Source: Bacteroidota bacterium (GTDB lineage: Bacteria; Bacteroidota; Bacteroidia; Flavobacteriales_F; PHOS-HE28). From it: a DNA stretch of 5,491 nt. How positions within the stretch are numbered: the first letter of the stretch is position 1; the number at the start of each line of letters is the position of its first letter. This document shows positions 1-5,491 of this stretch, in pieces. The translations under genes were made by a program, and so were the position numbers. The notes under the pieces were generated by a model. The model saw only the letters and a list, made by a program, of their open reading frames with translations, had not been told where the DNA came from and did no database searches. The DNA is taken from the NCBI GenBank assembly GCA_963169595.1, contig CAUJFM010000395.1, positions 1 to 5,491 on the forward strand, in the 5' to 3' direction.

Positions 1-1
1 G

Positions 2-40
2 CTGCCCGTGCGCTACAAGGCCTGTCCAGACCAGCTGTGA
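2..40 (+). CDS. C-terminal tail of an upstream gene (partial, tentative)
   Basis: The frame starting at base 2 is open from the left edge and reads LPVRYKACPDQL before a TGA at 38-40. The next gene's ATG lies only three bases later, the tight spacing seen elsewhere in this window. Twelve residues are too few to identify a family, and the other two forward frames are also open here, so the call rests on the well-placed stop and the spacing alone. If real, the upstream gene would be co-transcribed with the propeller protein that follows. Confidence 0.4.
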   Translation: MPVRYKACPDQL

Positions 41-43
41 TCC

Positions 44-2284
44 ATGTGCCGCGAACGCCTCCTTCCCCGCCTGTTGAGCCTGCTGGTCGCGGTCATGGTC
101 CTGCCCGATGTCCTCGCCCAATCCGTGGACCAGTGGACCGCATGGGGCGATGCCTCCATGGCCCGCGGCGAGTACTACGGCGCATCACGGTTCTATGCCG
201 GCGCGCTGGAACTGGAGCCGGGGCGCATGGCCCTGCAGTGGAAGCAGGCCGAGGCATGCCGACAAAGCCATCAGTACGACAAGGCCGCCGAGCTCTATGC
301 CACCGTGCACCGCAAGGACATGGGTCGTACACATCCGGACGCCTTGCGCTGGCTCGGCGAGATGCAGTTGAGCATGGGCGACTACCGGGAGGCCGAACGC
401 ACGTGGAACAAGGTGCTCCAGAAGGAGAAGGACAAACGCTCGGTGGTCGCACTGCGTGCCGTGAACGCCTTGGAAGGGATCAAGCTGGCGCGCAGCTTCA
501 AGGAACGACCGGACACCCTCGTGCTGGAGCATCTGCCCGGCCCAGTGAACACCTACGACAGCGAGTTCGGCGGACGGTTGGGCCCTGACAGCGCCTTGTA
601 CTTCACCAGCCTTCGTGGAGCGATCAACGACGATGAAGAGGTGATCGACACCGCTGCCTACCGGACCGTCATCCTCTCTTCCTCGAACCAGGGCGCTGGC
701 TGGAGCGATCCGCGCACCTGGGAGGTGAGCGGCATACCAGGGCACAGCGCCAATGCCGCGTGGACCGCAGGCGGGCAGCGGATGCTGTTCACCTTCTGTG
801 CGGATGGCGGTGTTTGCCGCATCCACAGCGCACCGAGCGCAGGACCTGAACGGACGGCCACACCGTTGGCAGGCCTGGGGGAAGAGCCCAGCACCCAACC
901 CTGTGTGGTGCGGTGGAAGGACAAGGAGATCCTCTTCTTCGTGAGCGACCGGAACGGCGGGCCCGGCGGGTCGGACATCTGGTGGGCTGAACTGCGCGAT
1001 GGCGCTGCGGTGGATGTGCGTCCGCTGGGCGGCAACGTGAACACGTCGGGCAACGAGCGTACGCCCTGGTTCGATGCCACCACTGGGACCTTGTGGTTCA
1101 GTTCGGACTTCCATCCGGGCCTGGGCGGCTACGACATCTTCCGAAGCACCTGGACGGGCAGCACCTTCGGACCACCCGTCAACGCCGGCACCCCGATCAA
1201 CAGCCCGGCGAACGACCTCTACCCGGCCGTGTATCCCGACCGTGGCGAAGGCTGGATCACCAGCAACCGCAAGGGCTCGTTCGCGGCCAAAGGCGAGACC
1301 TGCTGCAACGACCTGTACCGCTGGCGCACCAACGCTGCCCCCGTCGCGGCGATCGTGCCGGAGCCCATCCCTTCCGACACCAGCACGGTGATGCGACGCA
1401 CCGTGGACCTGGTCCGTTTCCAGGACCGCTTCCCGCTGAAGCTCTACTTCCACAACGACGAACCGGAGCCTCGTTCCTGGGCCACCCGCACGGACCAGGC
1501 CTACGGCACCACCTATCAGGCCTACATGGCACTGCTACCAACCTATCTGAGGGAACAGACCGATACCACGGCGATCGGCGCGTTCTTCCGGAACGAGGTC
1601 ACTGTGGGCCACACCCGCTCGCTGGAACTGGCCGAGGCCCTGCGCGATGAGCTGGAGCATGGCGCTTCCCTGACCTTGGAGGTGCGCGGCCACGCCAGTC
1701 CGTTGGCACGGAATGCCTACAACACCAACCTGTCCATGCGCCGCATCGCCAGCCTGGAGAACTTCCTGCGCACTTGGAACAGCGGTGTGCTTGCTCCCTA
1801 CCTCGATGGAACGGCAACTAATGGAGCGCGTCTTGGCCTGCGCATCCTTCCCTTTGGTGAGGACCGGTCCGCCGCGGGCGTCAGCGATGACCTGGGCGAC
1901 CTGAAGCACTCCGTGTACAGCGTGGAAGCGGCGCGCGAACGCCGCATCGAGGTGGTCGCGGTGGAATGGGCCTCTGCAGGCGAACAGGGACCGCGCTCCA
2001 TCCAGAAAGCCGGTGAACTGCGCCAGGGATCGGAGCGGACCTTCACCTTCCATGTGGAGAACACAGGCACCACGCCCCTGAGGCTGCTGGCGAGCAAGGC
2101 GGACTGCGGCTGCACCACCGCCTCACTGCCCGACGCACCGATCCCGCCCGGTGGGTTGGCGGACGTGGAGGTCATCTTCAACGGCCGCGCACCGGAAGGC
2201 CCGCTGCGACGCACCGTGGTGATCGACACCGATGGTACACCGGCCACCATCGAACTGGTGATCGAAGGGACCGTGGTTCCGTAA
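44..2284 (+). CDS. Secreted TPR / PD40 beta-propeller / OmpA-like protein with C-terminal DUF1573 domain
   Basis: A 746-residue exported protein. Residues 1-25 form a signal peptide (basic MCRER start, Leu/Val core, VLA just before Q26). There is no lipobox cysteine, so a soluble or periplasmic form is more likely than a lipoprotein. Residues ~30-135 contain about three TPR-like helical pairs. Residues ~172-430 carry PD40 (WD40-like) blades, with SDRNGGPGGSDIWW at 301-314, GLGGYDIF at 359-366 and GETCCNDLYRW around the Cys pair 420-421. Residues ~540-650 are a diverged OmpA-like domain: GHASP at 549-553, then NTNLSMRR at 560-567. It keeps the N-xx-LS-xx-R signature but has Ser552 where OmpA domains use a peptidoglycan-binding Asp. 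Residues ~655-742 match DUF1573, with the hallmark CGCT at 688-691. TPR-propeller-OmpA proteins such as PorE of the type IX secretion system are known in Bacteroidota. A role in envelope organisation is inferred. pepE follows 9 bases after the stop. Confidence 0.85.
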   Translation: MCRERLLPRLLSLLVAVMVLPDVLAQSVDQWTAWGDASMARGEYYGASRFYAGALELEPGRMALQWKQAEACRQSHQYDKAAELYATVHRKDMGRTHPDALRWLGEMQLSMGDYREAERTWNKVLQKEKDKRSVVALRAVNALEGIKLARSFKERPDTLVLEHLPGPVNTYDSEFGGRLGPDSALYFTSLRGAINDDEEVIDTAAYRTVILSSSNQGAGWSDPRTWEVSGIPGHSANAAWTAGGQRMLFTFCADGGVCRIHSAPSAGPERTATPLAGLGEEPSTQPCVVRWKDKEILFFVSDRNGGPGGSDIWWAELRDGAAVDVRPLGGNVNTSGNERTPWFDATTGTLWFSSDFHPGLGGYDIFRSTWTGSTFGPPVNAGTPINSPANDLYPAVYPDRGEGWITSNRKGSFAAKGETCCNDLYRWRTNAAPVAAIVPEPIPSDTSTVMRRTVDLVRFQDRFPLKLYFHNDEPEPRSWATRTDQAYGTTYQAYMALLPTYLREQTDTTAIGAFFRNEVTVGHTRSLELAEALRDELEHGASLTLEVRGHASPLARNAYNTNLSMRRIASLENFLRTWNSGVLAPYLDGTATNGARLGLRILPFGEDRSAAGVSDDLGDLKHSVYSVEAARERRIEVVAVEWASAGEQGPRSIQKAGELRQGSERTFTFHVENTGTTPLRLLASKADCGCTTASLPDAPIPPGGLADVEVIFNGRAPEGPLRRTVVIDTDGTPATIELVIEGTVVP

Positions 2285-2293
2285 CATCGCACC

Positions 2294-3004
2294 ATGGAAC
2301 TGCTGCTCCTCTCCAACTCCACCCTGCCTGGCGAACCCTTCTTCCACTGGCCGCAGGCTTACGTACAAGCTTTCCTCCAAGGACGTGCACGCGTGGCCTT
2401 CGCAGCCTTCGCGGCCCCCGAGGAACAGCGTGACGCCTACTGCGACAAGGTGCGCGAGGTGCTGACCCCGATGGGTGTGGAGCTTGTGCCCCTGCACCGC
2501 GAACCGGATGTGGAGGCGGCCTTGGGAAAGGTGGATGCCGTGGCCGTGGGGGGCGGGAACACCTTTCTCCTGCTGCGCGACCTCTACCGCACCGGCGCGC
2601 TGAAGGCCATCTCGCAACGGGTGAAGAAAGGCCTGCCCTACCTGGGCTGGAGCGCCGGCAGCAACGTGGCCAGCCCCACCATCATGACCACGAACGACAT
2701 GCCCATCGTGGAACCGCCTTCGTTCCGGGCCATGCACCTGGTGCCCTTCCAGATCAACCCGCACTACACCGAGGCCACGATCCCCGGCCATGGCGGAGAG
2801 AGCCGCGACCAGCGCATCGCCGAATTCCTTGCCCTGAACCCGGGCATGACCGTGGCCGGGCTCCGCGAAGGCTCCCTGCTGCATGTCCAGGGACAGCGCG
2901 TTGAGCTGGTGGGCCGCCCCATGAAGGTATTCCGTGCGGGTGCCGCTGCGGAAGAAGTCCAGCCCGGCGTGTTCCGTACCGACCTGCATCCCGCGGGGAA
3001 CTGA
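2294..3004 (+). CDS. pepE: Peptidase E (alpha-aspartyl dipeptidase, family S51)
   Basis: A 236-residue cytoplasmic serine peptidase that hydrolyses dipeptides with N-terminal aspartate (Asp-X), and so helps recycle peptide breakdown products. The protein matches characterised PepE (about 229 residues in enterics) along its whole length. GGGNT at 86-90 precedes the nucleophile elbow GWSAGSN, which places Ser120. TTNDMPIVEPPSF carries Asp135 and FQINPHY carries His157. These are the same positions as the Salmonella PepE triad (Ser120, Asp135, His157), so the enzyme looks intact. There is no signal peptide. The ATG at 2294 gives the usual PepE N-terminus (MELLLLSNST) and lies 9 bases after the preceding TAA, suggesting co-transcription. 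Cyanophycinase shares the S51 fold but is longer and lacks this NDMPI/NPH arrangement, so PepE is preferred. Confidence 0.95.
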   Translation: MELLLLSNSTLPGEPFFHWPQAYVQAFLQGRARVAFAAFAAPEEQRDAYCDKVREVLTPMGVELVPLHREPDVEAALGKVDAVAVGGGNTFLLLRDLYRTGALKAISQRVKKGLPYLGWSAGSNVASPTIMTTNDMPIVEPPSFRAMHLVPFQINPHYTEATIPGHGGESRDQRIAEFLALNPGMTVAGLREGSLLHVQGQRVELVGRPMKVFRAGAAAEEVQPGVFRTDLHPAGN

Positions 3005-3072
3005 CAGTCCGGAATGGACAACTCCAGGGTCCGCGGGTGATGATGCCCTGCGGATGGGCGGAACTTTGCCGT

Positions 3073-4002
3073 ATGCCGCCGGAGTTGAACCCTGAAACGG
3101 TGGATGGGGCCATGAGCTTCCTCCAAACGCTCGGCATGGACCTGCTGGTGCTGCTGAAGATCGTCGGCATCGTGGCGGCCGCCTGGCTGGTGGAGCGCAT
3201 CATGTACCTGGTGCTGCGCCGGGGCTACGCCCGCCGCAAGGCCAAGGGACGCGACGAGTTCACGCAATACCGCTTCCTGCGGAACGCGGTGCGCACCGTG
3301 GTGGTGGTGGCCGCCTTCTTCGCGGTGATCTACACCATCCCCTCACTGCGGTCCTTCGCGTTCACGCTGTTCGCCGGCGCCGGTCTGCTGGTGGCCATCC
3401 TCGGTTTCGCGGCCCAGAAGGCCTTCAGCGACATCATCAGCGGCATCTTCATCGTTTCGTTCAAGCCCTTCCGGGTGGGCGACGTGATCCAGGCCGGTGA
3501 GCAGGGGCTGTTCGGTACGGTGGAGGACATCAACCTGCGCCACACCACCATCCTCACCTTCGAGAACCGGCGCGTGGTGATCCCGAACTCGATCCTCAGC
3601 GAGGAGCGGATCGTGAACAGCAGTATCCGCGACGAGGCCACCTGCCAGTTCGTGGAGATCCCGGTGGCGATCGATGCGGACCTGGAACACGCACGCCGCA
3701 TCATCCAGGAGGAGAGCCTGGCCCATCCCGCACAGTTCGACCGGCGCACCGCGGAGGAACTGGCCGCTGGCGAGCCCGAGGTGCCCGTGCGCCTGGTGAG
3801 CATCACGGATGCCACGGCCCTCATGCGGGCCTATGTGTGGGCCAAGGACCCGGTCACAGCCCGTTTGATGCGCTACGACCTCAACGAGCGGATCCTGAAG
3901 CGCATGAAGTTGGAACAGGTGCCCGTGGGCGTCCCCCTCCGTTACTTCGTGCAACGCAACCCTTACGCACCTGCCGTCCACCATGGTGACCAAACGGAGT
4001 GA
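3073..4002 (+). CDS. MscS-family small-conductance mechanosensitive channel
   Basis: An inner-membrane channel that opens under membrane tension to release solutes on hypo-osmotic shock. From the ATG at 3073 it has 309 residues, close to the 286 of E. coli MscS. There are three membrane segments: TM1 ~24-48, TM2 ~73-92 and TM3 ~97-130. TM3 is the pore helix, with the Gly/Ala-rich GAGLLVAILGFAAQKAF at 102-118. It runs into SFKPFRVGD (129-137) and the beta domain with the family motif VVIPNS (168-173). The C-terminal alpha/beta domain follows. The frame stays open upstream to a GTG at 3037, but those codons (VMMPCGWAELCR) are Cys/Trp-rich and not protein-like. From 3073, PPELNPETVDGAMSFL resembles the E. 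coli MscS N-terminus. The ATG at 3112, just before TM1, is a real alternative. The 3' end overlaps corA by 20 bases. Confidence 0.9.
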   Translation: MPPELNPETVDGAMSFLQTLGMDLLVLLKIVGIVAAAWLVERIMYLVLRRGYARRKAKGRDEFTQYRFLRNAVRTVVVVAAFFAVIYTIPSLRSFAFTLFAGAGLLVAILGFAAQKAFSDIISGIFIVSFKPFRVGDVIQAGEQGLFGTVEDINLRHTTILTFENRRVVIPNSILSEERIVNSSIRDEATCQFVEIPVAIDADLEHARRIIQEESLAHPAQFDRRTAEELAAGEPEVPVRLVSITDATALMRAYVWAKDPVTARLMRYDLNERILKRMKLEQVPVGVPLRYFVQRNPYAPAVHHGDQTE

Positions 4003-5035
4003 GAAGGCCGGACTGCCGCCAGGCACCCTCGTCCCCGTGCGCTCGCGGGGGGAAAGCGCCACGGTGCTGAAGGCCTTCACCTACGACGAGGGCTCCTACA
4101 AGGAGATCACCGTGCCCCAGGTGGCCGATGTACCGCCCTGCGCAGACGGCACCATCACCTGGATCGACATCGACGGGCTCGCCGACCTGCGCACCATGAA
4201 CGACCTGGGGGAGCGGTTCGGACTGCACGCCCTGATGATCGAGGACATCCTCAACACCGACCAACGGCCGAAGATCGAGGAGTACCAGGACCATCTCTTC
4301 GTGGTGGTGAAGATGCTGACCCTCGACGAGGAGACCGGGGGATTGAACACCGAGCAGGTGAGCCTGGTGCTGGGCCACAACTACGTGATCAGCCTGCAGG
4401 AACGGCCGGGGGACATCCTGGACCCCGTGCGCGACCGCATCCGCAACGGCACCGGCCGCGTGCGCAAGAAGGGCGCCGACTACCTCCTGTATGCGCTGCT
4501 GGATGTCATCGTGGACCATTACTTCAAGGTGGTGGACGCGCTGGGCGAGCGGATCGCCGCGCTGGAACGCAAGGTGCTGGTGAAACCCGGCAACGAGGAC
4601 CTGGTGACCATCCAGGAGCTGCGCAGCAACCTGATCCATGTGAACCGCTACGTGATGCCCACGCGGGAACTGGCGGGGCGCCTCTACATCCTGCAGAACC
4701 CGTTGATCGAGAAGTCCACCCGGCGGTACATCAACGACCTGCAGGACCACACGGTGTACATCGCGGAGACCATCTCCACCTTCCGGGAGATGCTGAGCAG
4801 CCTGGAGAACACCTACCACGCCGGCCAGAACGCGCGGATGACCCAGGTGATGAAGCTGCTCACCATCATCAGCACCATCTTCATCCCGCTCACCTTCGTG
4901 GTGGGCATCTACGGCATGAACTTCGACCACATGCCCGAGCTGCGCTGGCGCTACGGGTACTTCGCCGTGATGGGCCTGATGGGCGTCCTGGTACTGTTCA
5001 TGCTCCTGTGGTTCCGTCGCAAGCGCTGGCTGTGA
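3983..5035 (+). CDS. corA: CorA-type magnesium/cobalt channel
   Basis: A 350-residue inner-membrane divalent cation channel of the CorA/MIT family, which works as a homopentamer to import Mg2+ (and Co2+, Ni2+). Thermotoga CorA is about the same length. The large cytosolic domain (~1-285) includes GLPPGTLV near the start, WIDIDGL at 60-66 and FGLHALMIEDILNTDQRPK at 79-97, all typical of the family. TM1 runs ~292-310 and ends in the invariant pore signature GMN (311-313). The periplasmic loop has MPELRW (317-322). TM2 (~327-343) is followed by the basic tail RRKRWL. GMN together with MPEL favours CorA over the zinc transporter ZntB. The ATG at 3983 lies inside the end of mscS, in another frame, so translation of the two genes is probably coupled. 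No M-box-like riboswitch could sit upstream, because that DNA is coding. Confidence 0.95.
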   Translation: MVTKRSEKAGLPPGTLVPVRSRGESATVLKAFTYDEGSYKEITVPQVADVPPCADGTITWIDIDGLADLRTMNDLGERFGLHALMIEDILNTDQRPKIEEYQDHLFVVVKMLTLDEETGGLNTEQVSLVLGHNYVISLQERPGDILDPVRDRIRNGTGRVRKKGADYLLYALLDVIVDHYFKVVDALGERIAALERKVLVKPGNEDLVTIQELRSNLIHVNRYVMPTRELAGRLYILQNPLIEKSTRRYINDLQDHTVYIAETISTFREMLSSLENTYHAGQNARMTQVMKLLTIISTIFIPLTFVVGIYGMNFDHMPELRWRYGYFAVMGLMGVLVLFMLLWFRRKRWL

Positions 5036-5038
5036 ACA

Positions 5039-5061
5039 CGGGCCCCGCCCGCTCATTTTTT
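5039..5061 (+). terminator. Possible weak intrinsic terminator after corA
   Basis: Four bases after the corA stop, CGGGC (5039-5043) can pair with GCCCG (5047-5051) around a CCC loop. Four bases later comes a run of six T (5056-5061), one of the longest T-runs in this GC-rich window. The stem is short (5 bp, all G-C) and the T-run does not abut it, so termination may be partial. Its place between corA and an independent promoter supports the call. Confidence 0.4.
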
Positions 5062-5074
5062 CCGCCCATCGGCG

Positions 5075-5092
5075 CCGGGATCGTCCGGGATC
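5075..5092 (+). repeat. 8-bp direct repeat with 10-bp period in the promoter spacer
   Basis: CCGGGATC occurs at 5075-5082 and again at 5085-5092, separated by two bases. The second copy ends immediately before the -7 box that starts at 5093. Ten bases is about one helical turn, so both copies present the same face of the DNA, as expected for tandem half-sites of a regulator. No regulator is identifiable from the sequence, and a fortuitous repeat in GC-rich DNA is possible. Confidence 0.5.
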
Positions 5093-5100
5093 TACTTTTG
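5093..5100 (+). promoter_or_regulatory. Bacteroidota-type -7 promoter box (TAnnTTTG)
   Basis: TACTTTTG is an exact match to the Bacteroidota primary-sigma -7 consensus TAnnTTTG and is followed by C. It lies in non-coding DNA downstream of corA, as an AT-rich island in GC-rich surroundings. The -33 element (consensus TTG) is weak: the best placed triplet is TCG at 5069-5071. Transcription would start near 5107, about 12 bases before a 26-codon ORF and about 210 bases before speA. The promoter could therefore serve the small ORF, speA or both. Confidence 0.6.
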
Positions 5101-5118
5101 CACCGCGCACGAGCCCCC

Positions 5119-5199
5119 ATGACCCGGCCCTCTCTCCGCCCCTTCAGCGGCCTTCGCAAGGCCGTGGAGCGCTTCGTGCCTTCCCGCGCATTCCGATGA
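5119..5199 (+). CDS. Putative 26-residue arginine-rich small ORF / leader peptide
   Basis: The ATG at 5119 opens a 26-codon frame ending in TGA at 5197-5199. Six of its 26 residues are arginine (positions 3, 7, 13, 18, 23 and 26), including the last codon before the stop. It has no membrane segment or signal peptide and resembles no family I know. Support for expression is its position 18 bases downstream of a perfect -7 box. Its composition and its place upstream of arginine decarboxylase suggest a leader peptide whose translation could sense arginine. GC-rich DNA naturally encodes many Arg codons, so the composition alone is weak evidence. It may instead be an untranslated part of the speA leader. 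Confidence 0.35.
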   Translation: MTRPSLRPFSGLRKAVERFVPSRAFR

Positions 5200-5239
5200 C
5201 GTGCGCCACCGTATACCCCGGAGGTCAGGCACGCACGTC
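5198..5239 (+). promoter_or_regulatory. Inverted repeat / hairpin overlapping the small-ORF stop codon
   Basis: GACGTGCG (5198-5205) is the exact reverse complement of CGCACGTC (5232-5239), giving an 8-bp stem with a 26-base loop. The stem starts at the second base of the small ORF's TGA, so a ribosome finishing that ORF would cover its left arm. A competing pairing exists: CGTGCC (5175-5180, inside the ORF) with GGCACG (5228-5233). The two share bases 5232-5233 and cannot form fully together. No T-run follows, so it is not a simple terminator. Confidence 0.4.
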
Positions 5240-5270
5240 CTGCACGCCCGCCGCACCTTCGGCATACGGT
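5208..5270 (+). repeat. Second inverted repeat interlocked with the first (possible pseudoknot)
   Basis: ACCGTAT (5208-5214) and ATACGGT (5264-5270) are perfect 7-base reverse complements. The left arm lies within the loop of the 5198-5239 hairpin and the right arm lies downstream of it. If both stems formed in RNA, the topology would be an H-type pseudoknot. Neither arm is in a recognised coding region. Confidence 0.35.
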
Positions 5271-5290
5271 CCTTTCCACTTCCGAACCCT

Positions 5291-5298
5291 TACCGGTA
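5291..5298. promoter_or_regulatory. 8-bp palindrome just upstream of speA
   Basis: TACCGGTA is perfectly self-complementary and ends 19 bases before the speA ATG. It could be a small operator core. It overlaps a poor promoter-like sequence, TACTTCAG (5297-5304), which keeps only part of the TAnnTTTG consensus. An 8-bp palindrome is common by chance, so this is a pointer only. Confidence 0.25.
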
Positions 5299-5317
5299 CT
5301 TCAGGCCCTAATGCCCG

Positions 5318-5491
5318 ATGAAGACGCGCTACATCGACCTGATCGAACAGACCTTCGATTTCCCCAAGGACGAGTTCCAACTTGACGGGGAGAACCTCGT
5401 TTGGAACGGGCTTCCGCTGGTGGACCTGCTGAAGAAGCATGGAACCCCGCTGCGGCTCACCTACCTGCCCAAGATCGGCGAGAAGATCGAC
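5318..5491 (+). CDS. speA: Arginine decarboxylase, N-terminal part (runs off the right edge)
   Basis: Fifty-eight codons from the ATG at 5318 to the window end. The start MKTRYIDLIEQTFDFPKDEF, then a region ending in LVDLLKKHGTPLRLTYLPKIGEKID, closely resembles the N-terminus I know for Bacteroidota arginine decarboxylases. These are fold-type-III PLP enzymes of roughly 460-480 residues that convert arginine to agmatine, the first step of one putrescine/spermidine route. The PLP lysine and the other catalytic residues lie beyond the edge. The 'HGTPL' segment is shared with diaminopimelate decarboxylases, which are the main alternative. An ATG at 5311 is out of frame and soon hits a stop, so 5318 is the start. 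Expression may depend on the promoter at 5093-5100 with a ~210-base leader, or on a weaker element closer in. Confidence 0.75.
   Translation, partial: MKTRYIDLIEQTFDFPKDEFQLDGENLVWNGLPLVDLLKKHGTPLRLTYLPKIGEKID

Noticed and set aside
37..588. A 183-codon forward frame overlapping the start of the first large gene
   Set aside because: The product is Arg/Gly/Pro/His-rich with no domain, whereas the frame from base 44 gives a signal peptide and TPRs over the same bases.
185..1453. A 422-codon open frame on the minus strand opposite the propeller protein
   Set aside because: Same reasoning: it is a shadow of the well-supported TPR/PD40 gene, with no recognisable domain and no promoter or gene context of its own.
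2282..2289. TAACATCG as a promoter for pepE
   Set aside because: It matches only part of TAnnTTTG and sits on the preceding stop codon 5 bases from the pepE ATG, leaving no room for a transcript start.
2990..3037. Inverted repeat CCCGCGG (2990-2996) / CCGCGGG (3031-3037) around the end of pepE as a terminator
   Set aside because: The arms are 34 bases apart, no T-run follows, and G/C-only 7-mers of this kind recur easily by chance in this composition.
3061..3068. GAACTTTG as a -7 box for the mechanosensitive channel gene
   Set aside because: It lacks the first T of TAnnTTTG and no TTG is well placed upstream. It lies only four bases before the preferred ATG at 3073. It would make sense only if translation starts at 3112, which remains possible.
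3983..5035. Zinc transporter ZntB instead of CorA
   Set aside because: The pore signature is GMN followed by a MPEL loop and a basic tail, as in Mg2+/Co2+ CorA channels. ZntB proteins usually differ in the signature and loop.
3881..5110. A 409-codon open frame on the minus strand opposite corA
   Set aside because: It lies antisense to a clear corA with intact motifs. Its translation is rich in His, Val, Gln and Asp in low-complexity patterns typical of the complement of GC-rich coding DNA, and it resembles no family.

Overview
The window is a compact, GC-rich stretch with every gene on the + strand. It most likely comes from a high-GC member of Bacteroidota (Flavobacteriales-like), not a classical AT-rich Flavobacterium. 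Three things point there. The first large protein has a TPR + PD40 beta-propeller + OmpA-like architecture of the PorE-related type that is typical of Bacteroidota. The partial gene at the right edge begins like the Bacteroidota fold-type-III arginine decarboxylase. The clearest promoter element matches the Bacteroidota -7 box TAnnTTTG, while classical Shine-Dalgarno sequences are hard to see. The assignment is inferred from gene content, not from a marker gene.

Layout. Bases 1-40 hold what looks like the last codons of an upstream gene. Bases 44-2284 encode a secreted 746-residue protein with TPRs, a PD40 propeller, a diverged OmpA-like domain and a C-terminal DUF1573 (ASH-like) domain. After 9 bases comes pepE (2294-3004), a peptidase E (alpha-aspartyl dipeptidase) with its complete Ser-Asp-His triad. 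A 68-base gap follows, then an MscS-type mechanosensitive channel gene (best start 3073, ending 4002). Its 3' end overlaps a corA magnesium/cobalt channel gene (3983-5035) by 20 bases. Bases 5036-5317 separate corA from the start of speA (arginine decarboxylase), which runs off the right edge.

How they fit together. The first three reading frames are packed tightly enough to share a transcript, although the envelope protein and the dipeptidase have no obvious functional link. The mscS-corA overlap makes a plausible translationally coupled ion/osmotic homeostasis pair in the inner membrane.

The part least explained by known genes is the 282-base corA-speA gap. It holds, in order: a weak terminator-like hairpin with a T-run, an 8-bp direct repeat with 10-bp period, a perfect Bacteroidota -7 box, a 26-codon arginine-rich ORF, an 8-bp inverted repeat starting in that ORF's stop codon, an interlocked 7-bp inverted repeat, and an 8-bp palindrome just before speA. 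This resembles a regulated leader for a polyamine-synthesis gene. That reading is an inference; no such leader is known to me for this family. I see no RNA genes, CRISPR arrays, insertion sequences or phage genes.
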